Position numbers and translations under genes: made by a program. Positions 48,238 to 60,387 of a stretch of 64,000 bases of DNA are shown in pieces (positions within the stretch are counted from its first letter, which is position 1; each line of letters starts with the position of its first letter). This DNA is from Gammaproteobacteria bacterium (lineage in GTDB: Bacteria > Pseudomonadota > Gammaproteobacteria > Pseudomonadales > Pseudomonadaceae), in NCBI GenBank assembly GCA_018826895.1, contig JAHJYA010000049.1, positions 23,967 to 87,966 of the forward strand, given 5' to 3'. The notes under the pieces were generated by a model that had not been told where the DNA came from, did not search any database, and saw only the letters and a list, made by a program, of their open reading frames with translations.

Positions 48238-50114
48238 GTGGTGGTTCGCGCATCCAGCTGCTGAGCCCGCGGCTGGCGAACCAGATCGCCGCCGGCGAGG
48301 TGGTCGAACGGCCCGCCTCGGTGATCAAGGAACTGTTGGAAAACAGCCTCGACTCGGGCGCCCGGCGTATCGAAGTCGAGGTCGAGCAGGGCGGCGTCAA
48401 GCTGCTGCGGGTGCGCGACGATGGCAGTGGTATTGCCTCCGATGACCTGCCGCTGGCCCTGGCCCGCCACGCCACCAGCAAGATTCGCGAGCTCGAAGAC
48501 CTCGAACAGGTCATGAGCCTGGGTTTTCGCGGGGAGGCCCTGGCCTCGATCAGTTCGGTCGCGCGTCTGACCCTCACCTCGCGTACCGCTGACGCCGATC
48601 AGGCCTGGCAGGTCGAGACCGAAGGCCGTGACATGCAGCCGCGGGTGCAGCCTGCAGCGCATCCGGTGGGTACCTCGGTCGAGGTGCGTGACCTGTTCTT
48701 CAATACCCCGGCGCGACGCAAGTTCCTAAAGGTCGAGAAGACCGAGTTCGACCACCTGCAGGAAGTGATCAAGCGCCTGGCCTTGGCCCGCTTCGATGTT
48801 GCTTTCCACCTGCGGCATAACGCCAAGACCATTCTTGCTCTGCACGAGGCGCCGGATGATGTCAGCCGCGCGCGCCGGGTGGCCGCCGTGTGCGGCGCAG
48901 CGTTTCTCGAGCAGGCACTGCCGATCGAAATTGAGCGCAGCGGGTTGCGCCTATGGGGCTGGGTCGGGCTGCCGACTTTTTCCCGCAGCCAGGCGGACTT
49001 GCAGTATTTCTACGTCAACGGGCGCACCGTGCGCGACAAGCTGGTCGCCCATGCTGTGCGCCAGGCCTATCGCGACGTGCTGTTCAATGGCCGGCACCCG
49101 ACGTTCGTGCTGTTTCTCGAGATCGACCCGGCGGTGGTCGACGTCAATGTGCACCCGACCAAGCATGAAGTGCGCTTTCGCGACGGGCGCATGGTGCATG
49201 ACTTCCTCTACGGCACCTTGCACCGCGCCCTGGGTGAAGTGCGCCCGGAAGATCAGCTTGCTGCACCGGCCGCCATCGCACCCATGATGCGTCCGTCCGG
49301 GCCGGCTGCCGGCGAGTTCGGCCCGCAGGGCGAGATTGGCCTGGCAGCCAGCGTGCTTGAGCGCCCGGCGAGTGATTCCGTGTGGCGCTCACCAGGTGCC
49401 GGTTACCAGGGGCAGCGCCCGCCATCCGGCTCGGCGTTGCCGGCGGCTGAGGCTCAGGGCGCTTACCAGGCGTTCTTCGCCCCGCTACCGGCGCAGGCGC
49501 CTGTCAGCCTGCCCGAAGCCCAGGGTGATGTGCCGCCGCTGGGCTATGCCATCGCTCAGCTCAAGGGCGTGTACATCCTCGCGGAAAACGTCCAGGGCCT
49601 GGTGCTGGTGGATATGCACGCCGCCCATGAGCGGATCATGTACGAGCGCCTTAAAGTGGCGATGGCCACCGAAGGCTTGCGCAGCCAACCGCTGCTGGTG
49701 CCGGAGTCGATCGCCCTGAGCCAGCGCGAAGCCGACTGCGCAGAGGAGCATGCCGAGTGGTTTCAGCGCCTGGGCTTCGAGCTGCAGCGTTTGGGGCCGG
49801 AGAGTCTGGCCATCCGCCAGATTCCCGCGCTGCTCAAGCAGGCCGAGGCCACGCGACTGGTCGCCGATGTGCTGGGCGATTTGCTCGAATACGGTACCAG
49901 TGACCGCATCCAAGCGCACCTTAATGAGCTGCTCGGCACCATGGCCTGTCACGGTGCGGTGCGCGCCAATCGGCGCCTGACTCTGCCTGAGATGAACGGC
50001 CTGTTACGTGACATGGAAAACACCGAGCGCAGCGGCCAGTGCAACCATGGGCGGCCGACCTGGACCCAGTTGGGCATGGATGACCTCGACAAGCTGTTCC
50101 TGCGGGGGCGCTGA
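48234..50114 (+). CDS. mutL: DNA mismatch repair protein MutL
   Basis: GHKL motifs ([61 protein letters not shown]); [14 protein letters not shown]. Confidence 0.97.
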   Translation: MSGGSRIQLLSPRLANQIAAGEVVERPASVIKELLENSLDSGARRIEVEVEQGGVKLLRVRDDGSGIASDDLPLALARHATSKIRELEDLEQVMSLGFRGEALASISSVARLTLTSRTADADQAWQVETEGRDMQPRVQPAAHPVGTSVEVRDLFFNTPARRKFLKVEKTEFDHLQEVIKRLALARFDVAFHLRHNAKTILALHEAPDDVSRARRVAAVCGAAFLEQALPIEIERSGLRLWGWVGLPTFSRSQADLQYFYVNGRTVRDKLVAHAVRQAYRDVLFNGRHPTFVLFLEIDPAVVDVNVHPTKHEVRFRDGRMVHDFLYGTLHRALGEVRPEDQLAAPAAIAPMMRPSGPAAGEFGPQGEIGLAASVLERPASDSVWRSPGAGYQGQRPPSGSALPAAEAQGAYQAFFAPLPAQAPVSLPEAQGDVPPLGYAIAQLKGVYILAENVQGLVLVDMHAAHERIMYERLKVAMATEGLRSQPLLVPESIALSQREADCAEEHAEWFQRLGFELQRLGPESLAIRQIPALLKQAEATRLVADVLGDLLEYGTSDRIQAHLNELLGTMACHGAVRANRRLTLPEMNGLLRDMENTERSGQCNHGRPTWTQLGMDDLDKLFLRGR

Positions 50115-50115
50115 G

Positions 50116-51111
50116 ATGCCGCAGGTTGATACCGGGGTGCTTGCGCAGCGGCCCCCGGCCATTTTTCTCATGGGCCCGACTGCGGCCGGCAAGACCGATC
50201 TGGCCCTGGCGCTCGCCGAGGTGTTGCCGTGCGAGCTGGTCAGCGTCGATTCCGCGCTGGTTTACCGCGGTATGGACATCGGCACGGCCAAGCCCGATGC
50301 GGCGACCCTGGCACGTTACCCACACCGGTTGATCGATATCCTCGACCCGGCGCAGAGCTATTCGGCAGCCGAGTTTCGCGCTGACGCACTGGCTGCCATG
50401 GCCGAGATCAGTGCGCGGGGCAAGATTCCCCTGCTGGTCGGCGGCACCATGCTCTACTTCAAGGCGCTGCTCGAGGGCCTGGCGGACATGCCGGCGGCCG
50501 ATGTGCAGGTGCGCGCCGAGCTCGAAGCCCGCGGTCAGGCCGAGGGCTGGGAGGCGTTGCATCGCGAGCTGGCCCTGCTCGATCCAGTGTCGGCGGCGCG
50601 TATCCATCCTAATGACCCGCAGCGCCTGACCCGTGCGTTGGAGGTCTATCGGGTGAGCGGCCTGACCATGACCGAGCACCGTGCCCGGCAGGCCGCGGAA
50701 AATGTCGCGGCGTTGGCATCGGGCGCTGGGCAATTCCCCTATACTGTCGCCCAGTTAGCCATTGCCCCTGCCCAGCGGGAGGTGCTGCACGCGCGCATCG
50801 CGCAACGTTTTTCGCTCATGCTGGAACAGGGCTTCATCGGCGAGGTCGAACGCCTGCGCCAACGCAGTGACTTGCATGTTGGGCTGCCGTCTATACGGGC
50901 GGTTGGGTATCGCCAGGTCTGGGATTACCTCGATGGCCAGTTTGACGAAGCCGAGATGCTGGAGCGCGGCGTGATCGCTACGCGTCAGTTGGCCAAGCGA
51001 CAGTTCACCTGGTTACGCGGTTGGGGCGATCTACACTGGCTGGACAGCCTGGCCTGTGACAATCTGCCGCGTGCCTTGAAATACCTGAAGTCGGTCTCCA
51101 TATTGACCTGA
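50116..51111 (+). CDS. miaA: tRNA dimethylallyltransferase MiaA
   Basis: [44 protein letters not shown]; start [11 protein letters not shown] at 50116. Confidence 0.95.
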   Translation: MPQVDTGVLAQRPPAIFLMGPTAAGKTDLALALAEVLPCELVSVDSALVYRGMDIGTAKPDAATLARYPHRLIDILDPAQSYSAAEFRADALAAMAEISARGKIPLLVGGTMLYFKALLEGLADMPAADVQVRAELEARGQAEGWEALHRELALLDPVSAARIHPNDPQRLTRALEVYRVSGLTMTEHRARQAAENVAALASGAGQFPYTVAQLAIAPAQREVLHARIAQRFSLMLEQGFIGEVERLRQRSDLHVGLPSIRAVGYRQVWDYLDGQFDEAEMLERGVIATRQLAKRQFTWLRGWGDLHWLDSLACDNLPRALKYLKSVSILT

Positions 51112-51145
51112 GACCTTGCCGTTGGCCGTCTATCCTTGGGGGTAA

Positions 51146-51475
<330 letters not shown>

Positions 51476-51503
51476 TCCACGCGTCTGAGCAAAGGAGGCT
51501 GTA

Positions 51504-52805
51504 TTGTTTTTCGAGCGCCATGAAGGGGGTGAGCGGGCCATTCTGGTTCATCTGGATGGTCAGGACTCCGAGGCGAGCGAAGATCCGCAAGAATTTCGTG
51601 AGCTGGCAATCTCTGCCGGCGCCGATGCGGTGGCCTTCCTCAGCGTGCCAAGCAATCGCCTGACGGCGAAGTACCTGATTGGTAGCGGCAAGGTTGAAGA
51701 ATTGCGTGACCAGGTCAAGCTCACTGAAGCGGATCTGGTGATCTTCAACCATGTGCTGACGCCCAGTCAGGAACGTAACCTTGAGCGTGTATTCGAGTGT
51801 CGAGTATTGGACCGCACAGGTCTGATCCTCGACATTTTTGCGCAGCGTGCCCGTACCCATGAGGGGAAGTTGCAGGTCGAACTGGCCCAGCTCGACCACA
51901 TGAGCACGCGCCTGGTACGTGGCTGGACCCACCTTGAGCGGCAGAAGGGCGGGATCGGTTTGCGTGGGCCGGGTGAAACCCAGCTGGAAACCGACCGCCG
52001 TTTGTTGCGGGTGCGTATCCGTCAGATCAAGCAGAAACTTGAAAAGGTCCGCAGCCAGCGCGAGCAGGCACGGCGGGGGCGGCGTCGCGCGGATATTCCG
52101 TCGGTGTCCCTGGTTGGCTACACCAACGCCGGCAAGTCGACGCTGTTCAATGCCTTGACCGAGTCGCGGGTATTTGCCGCGGACCAGCTGTTCGCAACCC
52201 TTGACCCGACGCTCCGCCGCCTGGAGCTCGACGATCTCGGGCCTATCGTGCTGGCTGATACCGTGGGTTTTATCCGCCATTTGCCGCACAAGCTGGTCGA
52301 GGCGTTCCGCGCCACGCTGGAGGAGTCGAGCAACTCGGACCTGCTGCTGCACGTGATCGACGCCCATGAGCCCGAGCGTGACCAGCAGATCGAGCAGGTG
52401 CTGGCCGTGCTCGGTGAGATCGGGGCGCAGGATCTGCCCATCCTCGAGGTCTACAACAAGCTTGACCTGCTCGACGGGGTCGAGCCGCAGATTCAGCGTG
52501 ATGCTGATGGTAAGCCGCAGCGCGTCTGGTTGTCGGCCCGCGAAGGCCGTGGGCTGGACCTGCTGCAGCAGGCTGTGGCCGAGCTGCTGGGCAATGATCT
52601 GTTTATCGGTACGCTCAGCCTGCCGCAAGGTCTGGGGCGTTTGCGTGCGCAGTTTTTCCAATTGGGTGTGGTGCAAAGCGAAGCGCACAGCGAAGATGGC
52701 AACAGTTTGCTGGCTGTGCGGGTGCCGCGTGCCGAACTCAACCGGCTGGTCAGCCGCGAGGGTTTGCAGCCTTCACAGTTCATCGAGCAACACACTTTGC
52801 AATAA
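51504..52805 (+). CDS. hflX: GTPase HflX
   Basis: GGIGLRGPGETQLETDRRLLRVRI...SLVGYTNAGKSTLFNAL; TTG-type start. Confidence 0.95.
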   Translation: MFFERHEGGERAILVHLDGQDSEASEDPQEFRELAISAGADAVAFLSVPSNRLTAKYLIGSGKVEELRDQVKLTEADLVIFNHVLTPSQERNLERVFECRVLDRTGLILDIFAQRARTHEGKLQVELAQLDHMSTRLVRGWTHLERQKGGIGLRGPGETQLETDRRLLRVRIRQIKQKLEKVRSQREQARRGRRRADIPSVSLVGYTNAGKSTLFNALTESRVFAADQLFATLDPTLRRLELDDLGPIVLADTVGFIRHLPHKLVEAFRATLEESSNSDLLLHVIDAHEPERDQQIEQVLAVLGEIGAQDLPILEVYNKLDLLDGVEPQIQRDADGKPQRVWLSAREGRGLDLLQQAVAELLGNDLFIGTLSLPQGLGRLRAQFFQLGVVQSEAHSEDGNSLLAVRVPRAELNRLVSREGLQPSQFIEQHTLQ

Positions 52806-52901
52806 AGCCTGGGGCAGTCACTTTGCCGTGGGTGGCAGGCATTCGGTAGCATTGGTCGGCGCGCCGTGGGCGCGCCTTTGCTTTATCAGATGGAGAGCGC
52901 T

Positions 52902-54059
52902 ATGGCTTGGAATGAGCCGGGTGGCAACTCGAATAATCAGGACCCGTGGGGCGGCCGCAAAGGCGGCGATCGCAAGGGTCCGCCGGATCTCGACGAAGCC
53001 TTCCGCAAGCTGCAGGACAGCCTTAACGGTTTGTTCGGCGGTGGCAAGAAACGTGGCAGTGACGAGGGCACCGGCAAAGGCGGCGGCTTCGGCCTGCTGT
53101 TTATCGGCTTGGCCGTATTGGCGGCCGTGTGGCTGTACAGCGCGATCTATGTCGTCGACGAGCAGGAGCAGGCGGTTGTCCTGCGTTTCGGCAAGTACTA
53201 CGAAACCGTAGGGCCGGGCCTGAACATCTACTTCCCGCCGATCGATCGCAAGTTCCAGGAGAACGTGACGCGCGAGCGGGCTTACAGCAAGCAAGGGCAG
53301 ATGCTCACTGAAGATGAAAACATCATCGAAGTGCCGCTGACCGTGCAGTACCGCGTCAGCAACCTGCAGGACTTCGTGCTCAACGTCGACATGCCTGAGG
53401 TTAGCCTGCAGCACGCGACCGATAGTGCGGTTCGCCATGTCGTGGGTTCCACCGAGATGGACCAGGTGCTGACCGAAGGTCGTGAGCTGATGGCCAGTGA
53501 GGTCAAGGAGCGCTTGCAGCGTTTCCTCGATACGTATCGCACCGGCATCCTGGTGACCCAGGTCAACTTGCAGAGCGCTGCGGCGCCGCGCGAAGTGCAG
53601 GAAGCGTTCGATGACGTGATCCGCGCGCGTGAAGATGAGCAGCGTGAGAAGAACCAGGCCGAAACCTACGCCAATGGTGTGGTGCCTGAGGCTCGTGGTC
53701 AGGCGCAGCGCCTGATCGAGGACGCCAACGGTTATCGCGACGAAGTGGTTTCGCGCGCCCAGGGTGAGGCCAACCGCTTCACCGCACTGGTTGCCGAATA
53801 CCGCAAAGCGCCTGAGGTAACTCGTCAACGTCTGTACCTGGATACCATGCAGGAACTCATGAGCAATACCAGCAAGGTCCTGGTGACCGGCGACAAGGGG
53901 CAGAACAATCTGCTTTATCTGCCGCTGGACAAAATGATCGACAGCCGCAGTGGCTCGACGCCTAGCCAGGTTACGGGTGGCGCGTCTGCTGGTGAGCTGG
54001 GTGCGCGCGTCGGTAGCGACATGCGTCAGCCTGATGTGCGTGTAAGGGAGAGCCGTTGA
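52902..54059 (+). CDS. hflK: HflK (FtsH modulator, SPFH family)
   Basis: MAWNEPGGNSNNQDPWGGRKGGDRKGPPDLDEAFRKLQ; SPFH domain; followed by hflC. Confidence 0.96.
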   Translation: MAWNEPGGNSNNQDPWGGRKGGDRKGPPDLDEAFRKLQDSLNGLFGGGKKRGSDEGTGKGGGFGLLFIGLAVLAAVWLYSAIYVVDEQEQAVVLRFGKYYETVGPGLNIYFPPIDRKFQENVTRERAYSKQGQMLTEDENIIEVPLTVQYRVSNLQDFVLNVDMPEVSLQHATDSAVRHVVGSTEMDQVLTEGRELMASEVKERLQRFLDTYRTGILVTQVNLQSAAAPREVQEAFDDVIRAREDEQREKNQAETYANGVVPEARGQAQRLIEDANGYRDEVVSRAQGEANRFTALVAEYRKAPEVTRQRLYLDTMQELMSNTSKVLVTGDKGQNNLLYLPLDKMIDSRSGSTPSQVTGGASAGELGARVGSDMRQPDVRVRESR

Positions 54060-54928
54060 TGAGCAATAAATCACTGGTTGCCTTGATCGCCATCGTGGTC
54101 GTGGCTGTCGTCGGCTTCAACAGCTTCTATATCGTCTCGCAGACCGAGCGTGCGGTGCTGTTGCAGTTCGGTCGTATCGTCCAGCCGGACGTGCAGCCTG
54201 GCCTGCACATGAAGATTCCGTACGTCAATCAGGTGCGCAAATTCGACGCGCGTCTGCTGACCCTGGACTCGAGCAGCTCGCGTTTCCTTACCCTGGAGAA
54301 AAAGGCGCTGATGGTCGACGCCTACGCCAAATGGCGTGTCCAGGATGCCGAGCGCTTCTATACCGCCACATCGGGCATGAAGCAGATCGCCGACGAGCGC
54401 CTGGCGCGCCGTCTTGAAGCGTCGCTGCGTGACCAGTTCGGTAAGCGCACTCTGCACGAGTCCGTGTCGGGTGAGCGTGATGCGCTAATGGCTGACGTGA
54501 CGGCTTCGCTTAACCGCGCGGCCCAAACCGAGCTGGGTATCGAGGTGGTCGACGTGCGGGTCAAGGCGATCGATCTGCCCCGCGAAGTGAATCGTAGCGT
54601 GTTTGATCGCATGAGTTCCGAGCGTGAGCGTGAGGCCCGTGAGCACCGCGCCAAAGGTAAGGAGTTGGCCGAAGGTATTCGTGCCGACGCCGACCGTCAG
54701 CGCCGCGTGCTGCTGGCCGAGGCTTACCGCCAGGCGGAAGAGCTGCGCGGTGATGGTGACGCCCAGGCGGCAGCTATCTACTCGCAGGCTTATGGTCAGG
54801 ATCAGGAGTTCTACGCGTTCTACCGCAGCCTGCGTGCTTACCGCGAAAGCTTCGCGGACAAGCGTGACGTGCTGGTGCTGGACCCGAGCAGCGACTTCTT
54901 CCGCTACCTGGAGCAGTCCAAGCCCTGA
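54059..54928 (+). CDS. hflC: HflC (FtsH modulator, SPFH family)
   Basis: SPFH protein overlapping the hflK stop (TGATG). Confidence 0.96.
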   Translation: MSNKSLVALIAIVVVAVVGFNSFYIVSQTERAVLLQFGRIVQPDVQPGLHMKIPYVNQVRKFDARLLTLDSSSSRFLTLEKKALMVDAYAKWRVQDAERFYTATSGMKQIADERLARRLEASLRDQFGKRTLHESVSGERDALMADVTASLNRAAQTELGIEVVDVRVKAIDLPREVNRSVFDRMSSEREREAREHRAKGKELAEGIRADADRQRRVLLAEAYRQAEELRGDGDAQAAAIYSQAYGQDQEFYAFYRSLRAYRESFADKRDVLVLDPSSDFFRYLEQSKP

Positions 54929-54934
54929 GGGCCG

Positions 54935-54961
54935 CCCGGCGGACGCCAGTCGTCCGCCGGG
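54935..54961. terminator. Strong GC hairpin after hflC
   Basis: CCCGGCGGACG-ccagt-CGTCCGCCGGG, 11-bp perfect stem immediately after hflC; no U-tract. Confidence 0.55.
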
Positions 54962-54993
54962 TGACCGTTCGGCAAAACGTGGTATCATGCGGC

Positions 54994-55017
54994 AGCCGGG
55001 AAAATCCCGGCTTTTTT
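54994..55017 (+). terminator. Intrinsic-terminator-like hairpin with T-run upstream of hisZ
   Basis: AGCCGGG-aaaat-CCCGGCTTTTTT. Confidence 0.7.
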
Positions 55018-55179
55018 GCGTCTGTGGGAATCAAGTTGCTGCGTTGTGACGGCTTTTTGCCGCTGCATTGGCTTGCCGGAAGGTATGGCCAGGCGCTCAA
55101 TGCGTGCCCCATGACGGGTCGACAAACTTTTGGCTTCACTGAAGGCTTGTGCCGCCCGGTTCAAGAGGGGAATGGCGAA

Positions 55180-56367
55180 ATGGCAACGGTAGACCGCTGG
55201 CTGCTGCCAGATGGCATCGAAGAAGTACTGCCGCCGGAAGCGGCGCGCATCGAAGTCGCGCGCCGTCAGGTGCTGGATCTGTTCCAGCGCTGGGGCTATG
55301 AATTCGTGGTAACGCCACACATCGAGTACCTGGAGTCGTTGCTGACCGGCGCCGGCCAGGACCTGGACCTGCGCACCTTCAAGGTGACCGATCCGCTTTC
55401 CGGTCGGCAGATGGGCTTTCGTGCCGACATTACGCCGCAGGTGGCGCGTATCGATGCGCATACCCTGCGCCGCGAAGGGCCGAGTCGGTTGTGTTACGCC
55501 GGCAGCGTGCTACATGCGCAGCCGCGTGCGCTGACGACCTCGCGCAGCCCAATTCAGCTGGGCGCCGAGTTGTATGGCGACGCCAGCCCGGCCAGTGATG
55601 TGGAGGTCATCAGCCTGCTGGTCGATACCCTCGAACTGGCCGCTGTACCTGATGTGCACATGGACCTTGGTCATGTGGGCATCTATCGTGGCCTGGCCCG
55701 TGCTGCCGAACTCTCCGGAGAAGTCGAGCAGCAGCTGTTCGACGCCCTGCAGCGCAAGGCGCTGGATGAAATCGATGCGCTCACCGCTGAGTTGCCCGAG
55801 CACCTGGCGCGCATGCTACGCGCGCTGGGTGAGCTGTGTGGCAGTCGCGACGTGCTCGACCTGGCGCAGGCTTGCCTGGTTGATGCGCCGGATGAAGTGC
55901 ATGCCGCGCTCGACGAGCTGGTGGCAATTGCCGACGCGCTTGAGCTGCGCCATCCCGAGTTGCCGCTGTATTTCGATCTGGGCGAGTTGCGCGGTTACCA
56001 CTACCACACGGGTGTGGTGTTCGCGGCGTTCGTGCCGGGCGTGGGCTATGCGATTGCCCAGGGCGGCCGCTATGACGACATTGGTGCTGACTTTGGGCGT
56101 GCTCGGCCGGCGACGGGTTTTTCTACTGACCTGAAAACCCTGGTTACGCTCGGGCAAATGGAGTTGGGCGAGGCGCCGCGCGGTATCTGGGCGCCCGATC
56201 ATCACGATTTGTACCTGTGGCAGGCCGTGCAGCGCTTGCGCCGTGAAGGCGCGCGCGTGGTCCAGGCCCTGCCGGGCCAGCCGCTGAGCGACGCAGTTGC
56301 CGCCGATTGCGACCGTCAGTTATTGCTGCAGGACGGGCGTTGGCAGGTCATGCCGTTGGCGCACTGA
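55180..56367 (+). CDS. hisZ: ATP phosphoribosyltransferase regulatory subunit HisZ
   Basis: HisRS-like: [54 protein letters not shown]. Confidence 0.94.
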   Translation: MATVDRWLLPDGIEEVLPPEAARIEVARRQVLDLFQRWGYEFVVTPHIEYLESLLTGAGQDLDLRTFKVTDPLSGRQMGFRADITPQVARIDAHTLRREGPSRLCYAGSVLHAQPRALTTSRSPIQLGAELYGDASPASDVEVISLLVDTLELAAVPDVHMDLGHVGIYRGLARAAELSGEVEQQLFDALQRKALDEIDALTAELPEHLARMLRALGELCGSRDVLDLAQACLVDAPDEVHAALDELVAIADALELRHPELPLYFDLGELRGYHYHTGVVFAAFVPGVGYAIAQGGRYDDIGADFGRARPATGFSTDLKTLVTLGQMELGEAPRGIWAPDHHDLYLWQAVQRLRREGARVVQALPGQPLSDAVAADCDRQLLLQDGRWQVMPLAH

Positions 56368-56401
56368 GGCGCTGCTGAAATCACCAGATTGGCTATCCTG
56401 A

Positions 56402-57751
<1,350 letters not shown>

Positions 57752-57831
57752 ACCGTTGCTGTTGGGCAAAGGGTCGCTTCGTGCGGCCCTTTGTCGTTTC
57801 TGGTGCGGACTTTGCGTGCCCGTGATGGCAT

Positions 57832-57858
57832 TACAGTATTTTAGGTTGTGGCCGATGC
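57832..57858 (+). promoter_or_regulatory. Candidate sigma-28 (FliA) promoter of the MCP gene
   Basis: TACAGTAT-N11-GCCGATGC versus TAAAGTTT-N11-GCCGATAA (about 12/16). Confidence 0.5.
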
Positions 57859-57907
57859 ACCGAGCGTTGGGCTTCATTTATCTGGGGAAGGGGGCGCGGT
57901 CTCTGCC

Positions 57908-59833
57908 ATGTTGTCTTTATTGCATAGCCGGCTGTTGCGTCCGGTGTTTGTTGCGCTGGTGGTGGCCATTGGGGTACAGGTGCTGGTTTCGGTCTGGCTG
58001 ACCGGTAGCACGGTCGATGGTCTGGTGCTTGGCTTATCTGCTCGCTTGCAGGAAGACGGTCAACGTCTGGATGGTGAACTGGAGGCTGCGGAGCAGGAGG
58101 TGGTGCAGGGCCTGGCGAGTCTGGCGAGCAGCACGCGTCAAGGTTTGAGTGCATCGCTGTCCGAGCGTCTCAAGGGCGAACAGGCGCAGTTGCGCGAAGT
58201 GCTTGAGCAAAATCTCAAGCAGTCCGGCGCCTCCATGGCGCAGGTGCTGGCCGGCGTAGCGCCCAAGGCAATCTGGGATGCGGATGTGCCTGCGCTGACT
58301 GCCTTTACGCGGATCGTGCAGCGTGATCCAGCGGTGCTTTTTGCGGTGTATTACGACGCCCAGGGCAACCGGCTGACGCGCAACTTCAATCGCAGCGACC
58401 CGCGTGTGCGCGAGCTTGTGGCTGACGGTCAGGGCGCCACGCCCCTTGAGAAACTCGTCGAAGCGGCCTCGCGCAACCCGCAAGTGTATGTGGTCGAGGC
58501 GTCTATCAGTCCGATGGGGGATGCGATTGGCAAGGTTCAACTGGGTATTTCCATGGCGGCCATCGAGCAGGAATTGCAGGCGCTGGATCAGCGCTTCGCT
58601 GCGCTGACCGACAGCGCTGGTAGCTTGGTCGACAGCAGCCTGGCGGGCGCTGCCCGCGACAGCACCCAGGCCTTGCAGGCGCGCCTCGAGCAGGCGCAGC
58701 AGGCGGCGGGTGGTATGGCGCAGAACAGCCTGGGCGCCTTGCGCGAGGCGACTGATCAATTGCGTTGGCGCATTGCGCTCGGCTTGCTGGTGGTGGGTTT
58801 GCTGGCGCTGTTGGTGGTAGCGGCGGTGCTTGGCTGGCGGGTGCTTAGCCGTCTGCGGTTGTTGATCGTCGCGCTGCGCGACCTGGCCGAGGGTGAAGGT
58901 GATCTGACCCGGCGGGTCAGTTTCGACAGCCGCGATGAGGTGGGTGAGATGGCCGAGGCGGTTAACCGCTTTGTTGCCAAGCTGCAGCCGGTGGTGCGTG
59001 AGGCGGGCGATGTCGCTTCGCGTACCGGGCAGGAAATCGCCAGCCTGGCGGCGCGCAGTGCTGCGGCAGAGCGGGCGACGACACGTCAGCGTGATGAGGT
59101 AGCTGAAAGCCTGCAGGCATTGGCGCACATGGCCAGTGAGGCCCAAGCGGAAAGCCAGGTGATGCAGGGCGCGCTGCAGCAGGTGGCAGCGATCCGGCAA
59201 TCGACCCATGACAGTGCAGCGATCGCCACGCGGGTTGGTGGCGCCATCGACGAGCTGGTGCGTCGGGTCGAGGATGGCTCGACCGTTATCAAGCGGCTGG
59301 CAACCCAGAGTGAGCAGATCGAGGAGGTGCTGACGGTGATCCAGTCGATTGCCGAACAGACCAACCTGCTTGCCTTGAATGCGGCCATCGAGGCGGCGCG
59401 GGCTGGCGAGAGTGGCCGCGGCTTTGCCGTAGTCGCCGATGAGGTGCGGGCCCTGGCGAGCAAGACGCAGCAGTCCACCGGTGATATTCAGACGCACATC
59501 GGTGCGCTGCAAAAAGGCGCCCGCGATGCGGTGGCGGCTATCGGCCAGGCGGGTGAGCAGGCGACCCTGGGTCTGCAGGCATTGCGCGAGAGTGCGCGGG
59601 TGCAGCAATCGGTGCAGGCGGCGGTGGAGGAGGTGCACGGGGCGATCAACACCGCGACCCAGGCCTCGGCCCATCAGGCGCAGGGGGCTGATGATGTGCG
59701 CGGGCGTGTGGAAGTGATTCATGCCCAGGCAGAGCAGGCGGCGCAGGCGGTTGCTGCGACGGCGGCCAGTGGGCGCGTGCTCGACGGCCTGGCGGCGCAG
59801 TTGAAGGCGAGCCTGGGGCAATTTCGCGTATAG
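57908..59833 (+). CDS. Methyl-accepting chemotaxis protein (TM, HAMP, MA signalling domain)
   Basis: N-terminal TM, HAMP region [22 protein letters not shown], signalling tip [39 protein letters not shown]. Confidence 0.9.
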   Translation: MLSLLHSRLLRPVFVALVVAIGVQVLVSVWLTGSTVDGLVLGLSARLQEDGQRLDGELEAAEQEVVQGLASLASSTRQGLSASLSERLKGEQAQLREVLEQNLKQSGASMAQVLAGVAPKAIWDADVPALTAFTRIVQRDPAVLFAVYYDAQGNRLTRNFNRSDPRVRELVADGQGATPLEKLVEAASRNPQVYVVEASISPMGDAIGKVQLGISMAAIEQELQALDQRFAALTDSAGSLVDSSLAGAARDSTQALQARLEQAQQAAGGMAQNSLGALREATDQLRWRIALGLLVVGLLALLVVAAVLGWRVLSRLRLLIVALRDLAEGEGDLTRRVSFDSRDEVGEMAEAVNRFVAKLQPVVREAGDVASRTGQEIASLAARSAAAERATTRQRDEVAESLQALAHMASEAQAESQVMQGALQQVAAIRQSTHDSAAIATRVGGAIDELVRRVEDGSTVIKRLATQSEQIEEVLTVIQSIAEQTNLLALNAAIEAARAGESGRGFAVVADEVRALASKTQQSTGDIQTHIGALQKGARDAVAAIGQAGEQATLGLQALRESARVQQSVQAAVEEVHGAINTATQASAHQAQGADDVRGRVEVIHAQAEQAAQAVAATAASGRVLDGLAAQLKASLGQFRV

Positions 59834-59898
59834 CGCTTACGCGCGGGCCGCCAGGGCACGGCGGCCCGCGCTTGAAGAGCCATTAAATCGCAGGCAAT

Positions 59899-59928
59899 AA
59901 AAAACCGAGTCAGCTGACTCGGTTTTTT
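59899..59928. terminator. Perfect palindromic bidirectional terminator after the MCP gene
   Basis: AAAAAACCGAGTCAG/CTGACTCGGTTTTTT. Confidence 0.93.
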
Positions 59929-59932
59929 GTAT

Positions 59933-60019
59933 TGGTGCCCAGGAGAAGACTCGAACTTCCACGACCGTAAGGTCACCAGCACCTGAAGCTGGCGTGTCTA
60001 CCAATTTCACCACCTGGGC
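59933..60019 (-). tRNA. tRNA-Leu(CAG), copy 1
   Basis: Reverse complement GCCCAGGTGGTGAAATTGGTAGACACGCCAGCTTCAGGTGCTGG...GTTCGAGTCTTCTCCTGGGCACCA; 87 nt, loop TTCAGGT gives CAG. Confidence 0.95.
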
Positions 60020-60098
60020 GTGCAATCTTCGTCGTGACCGACACGGAGCGTTGCATCCGTTACACTAAGCGCGATGTTGCCACCGTACTTGTTGAATT

Positions 60099-60185
60099 TG
60101 GTGCCCAGGAGAAGACTCGAACTTCCACGACCTTGCGGCCACTGATACCTGAAACCAGCGCGTCTACCAATTCCGCCACCTGGGC
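60099..60185 (-). tRNA. tRNA-Leu(CAG), copy 2
   Basis: Reverse complement GCCCAGGTGGCGGAATTGGTAGACGCGCTGGTTTCAGGTATCAG...TCCTGGGCACCA; 87 nt, loop TTCAGGT gives CAG. Confidence 0.93.
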
Positions 60186-60248
60186 ACTGAAACGGATGAT
60201 TGCTCATCTGTTCCGTGTTACAACGTCTGCTCGACGCTGTGGGCGCGA

Positions 60249-60277
60249 ACTATACGGTCGCGCTTTTACCTTGTAAA
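60249..60277 (-). promoter_or_regulatory. Sigma-70 promoter for the tRNA-Leu pair
   Basis: Minus strand TTTACA-N17-TATAGT upstream of tRNA copy 2. Confidence 0.7.
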
Positions 60278-60387
60278 CCCCCGGTGGTGAAAAATTATTG
60301 TCGCTGAAAGCTGACCCAGAGGGCGCTTTCGCGCTTCAATAGGCACATGGCAAAACGAATTTGTGTACATAAGGTGAATGACCTCTA

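Noticed and set aside
57767-57793. CAAAGGGTCGC-ttcgt-GCGGCCCTTTG hairpin after purA
   Set aside because: Ordinary purA terminator candidate with a G-T mismatch; not listed as a separate feature because the T-run is weak.
58034-59821. 595-aa minus-strand ORF antisense to the MCP gene
   Set aside because: The MCP has a clear HAMP and signalling tip; the antisense ORF is His/Arg/Gln-rich with no domain.
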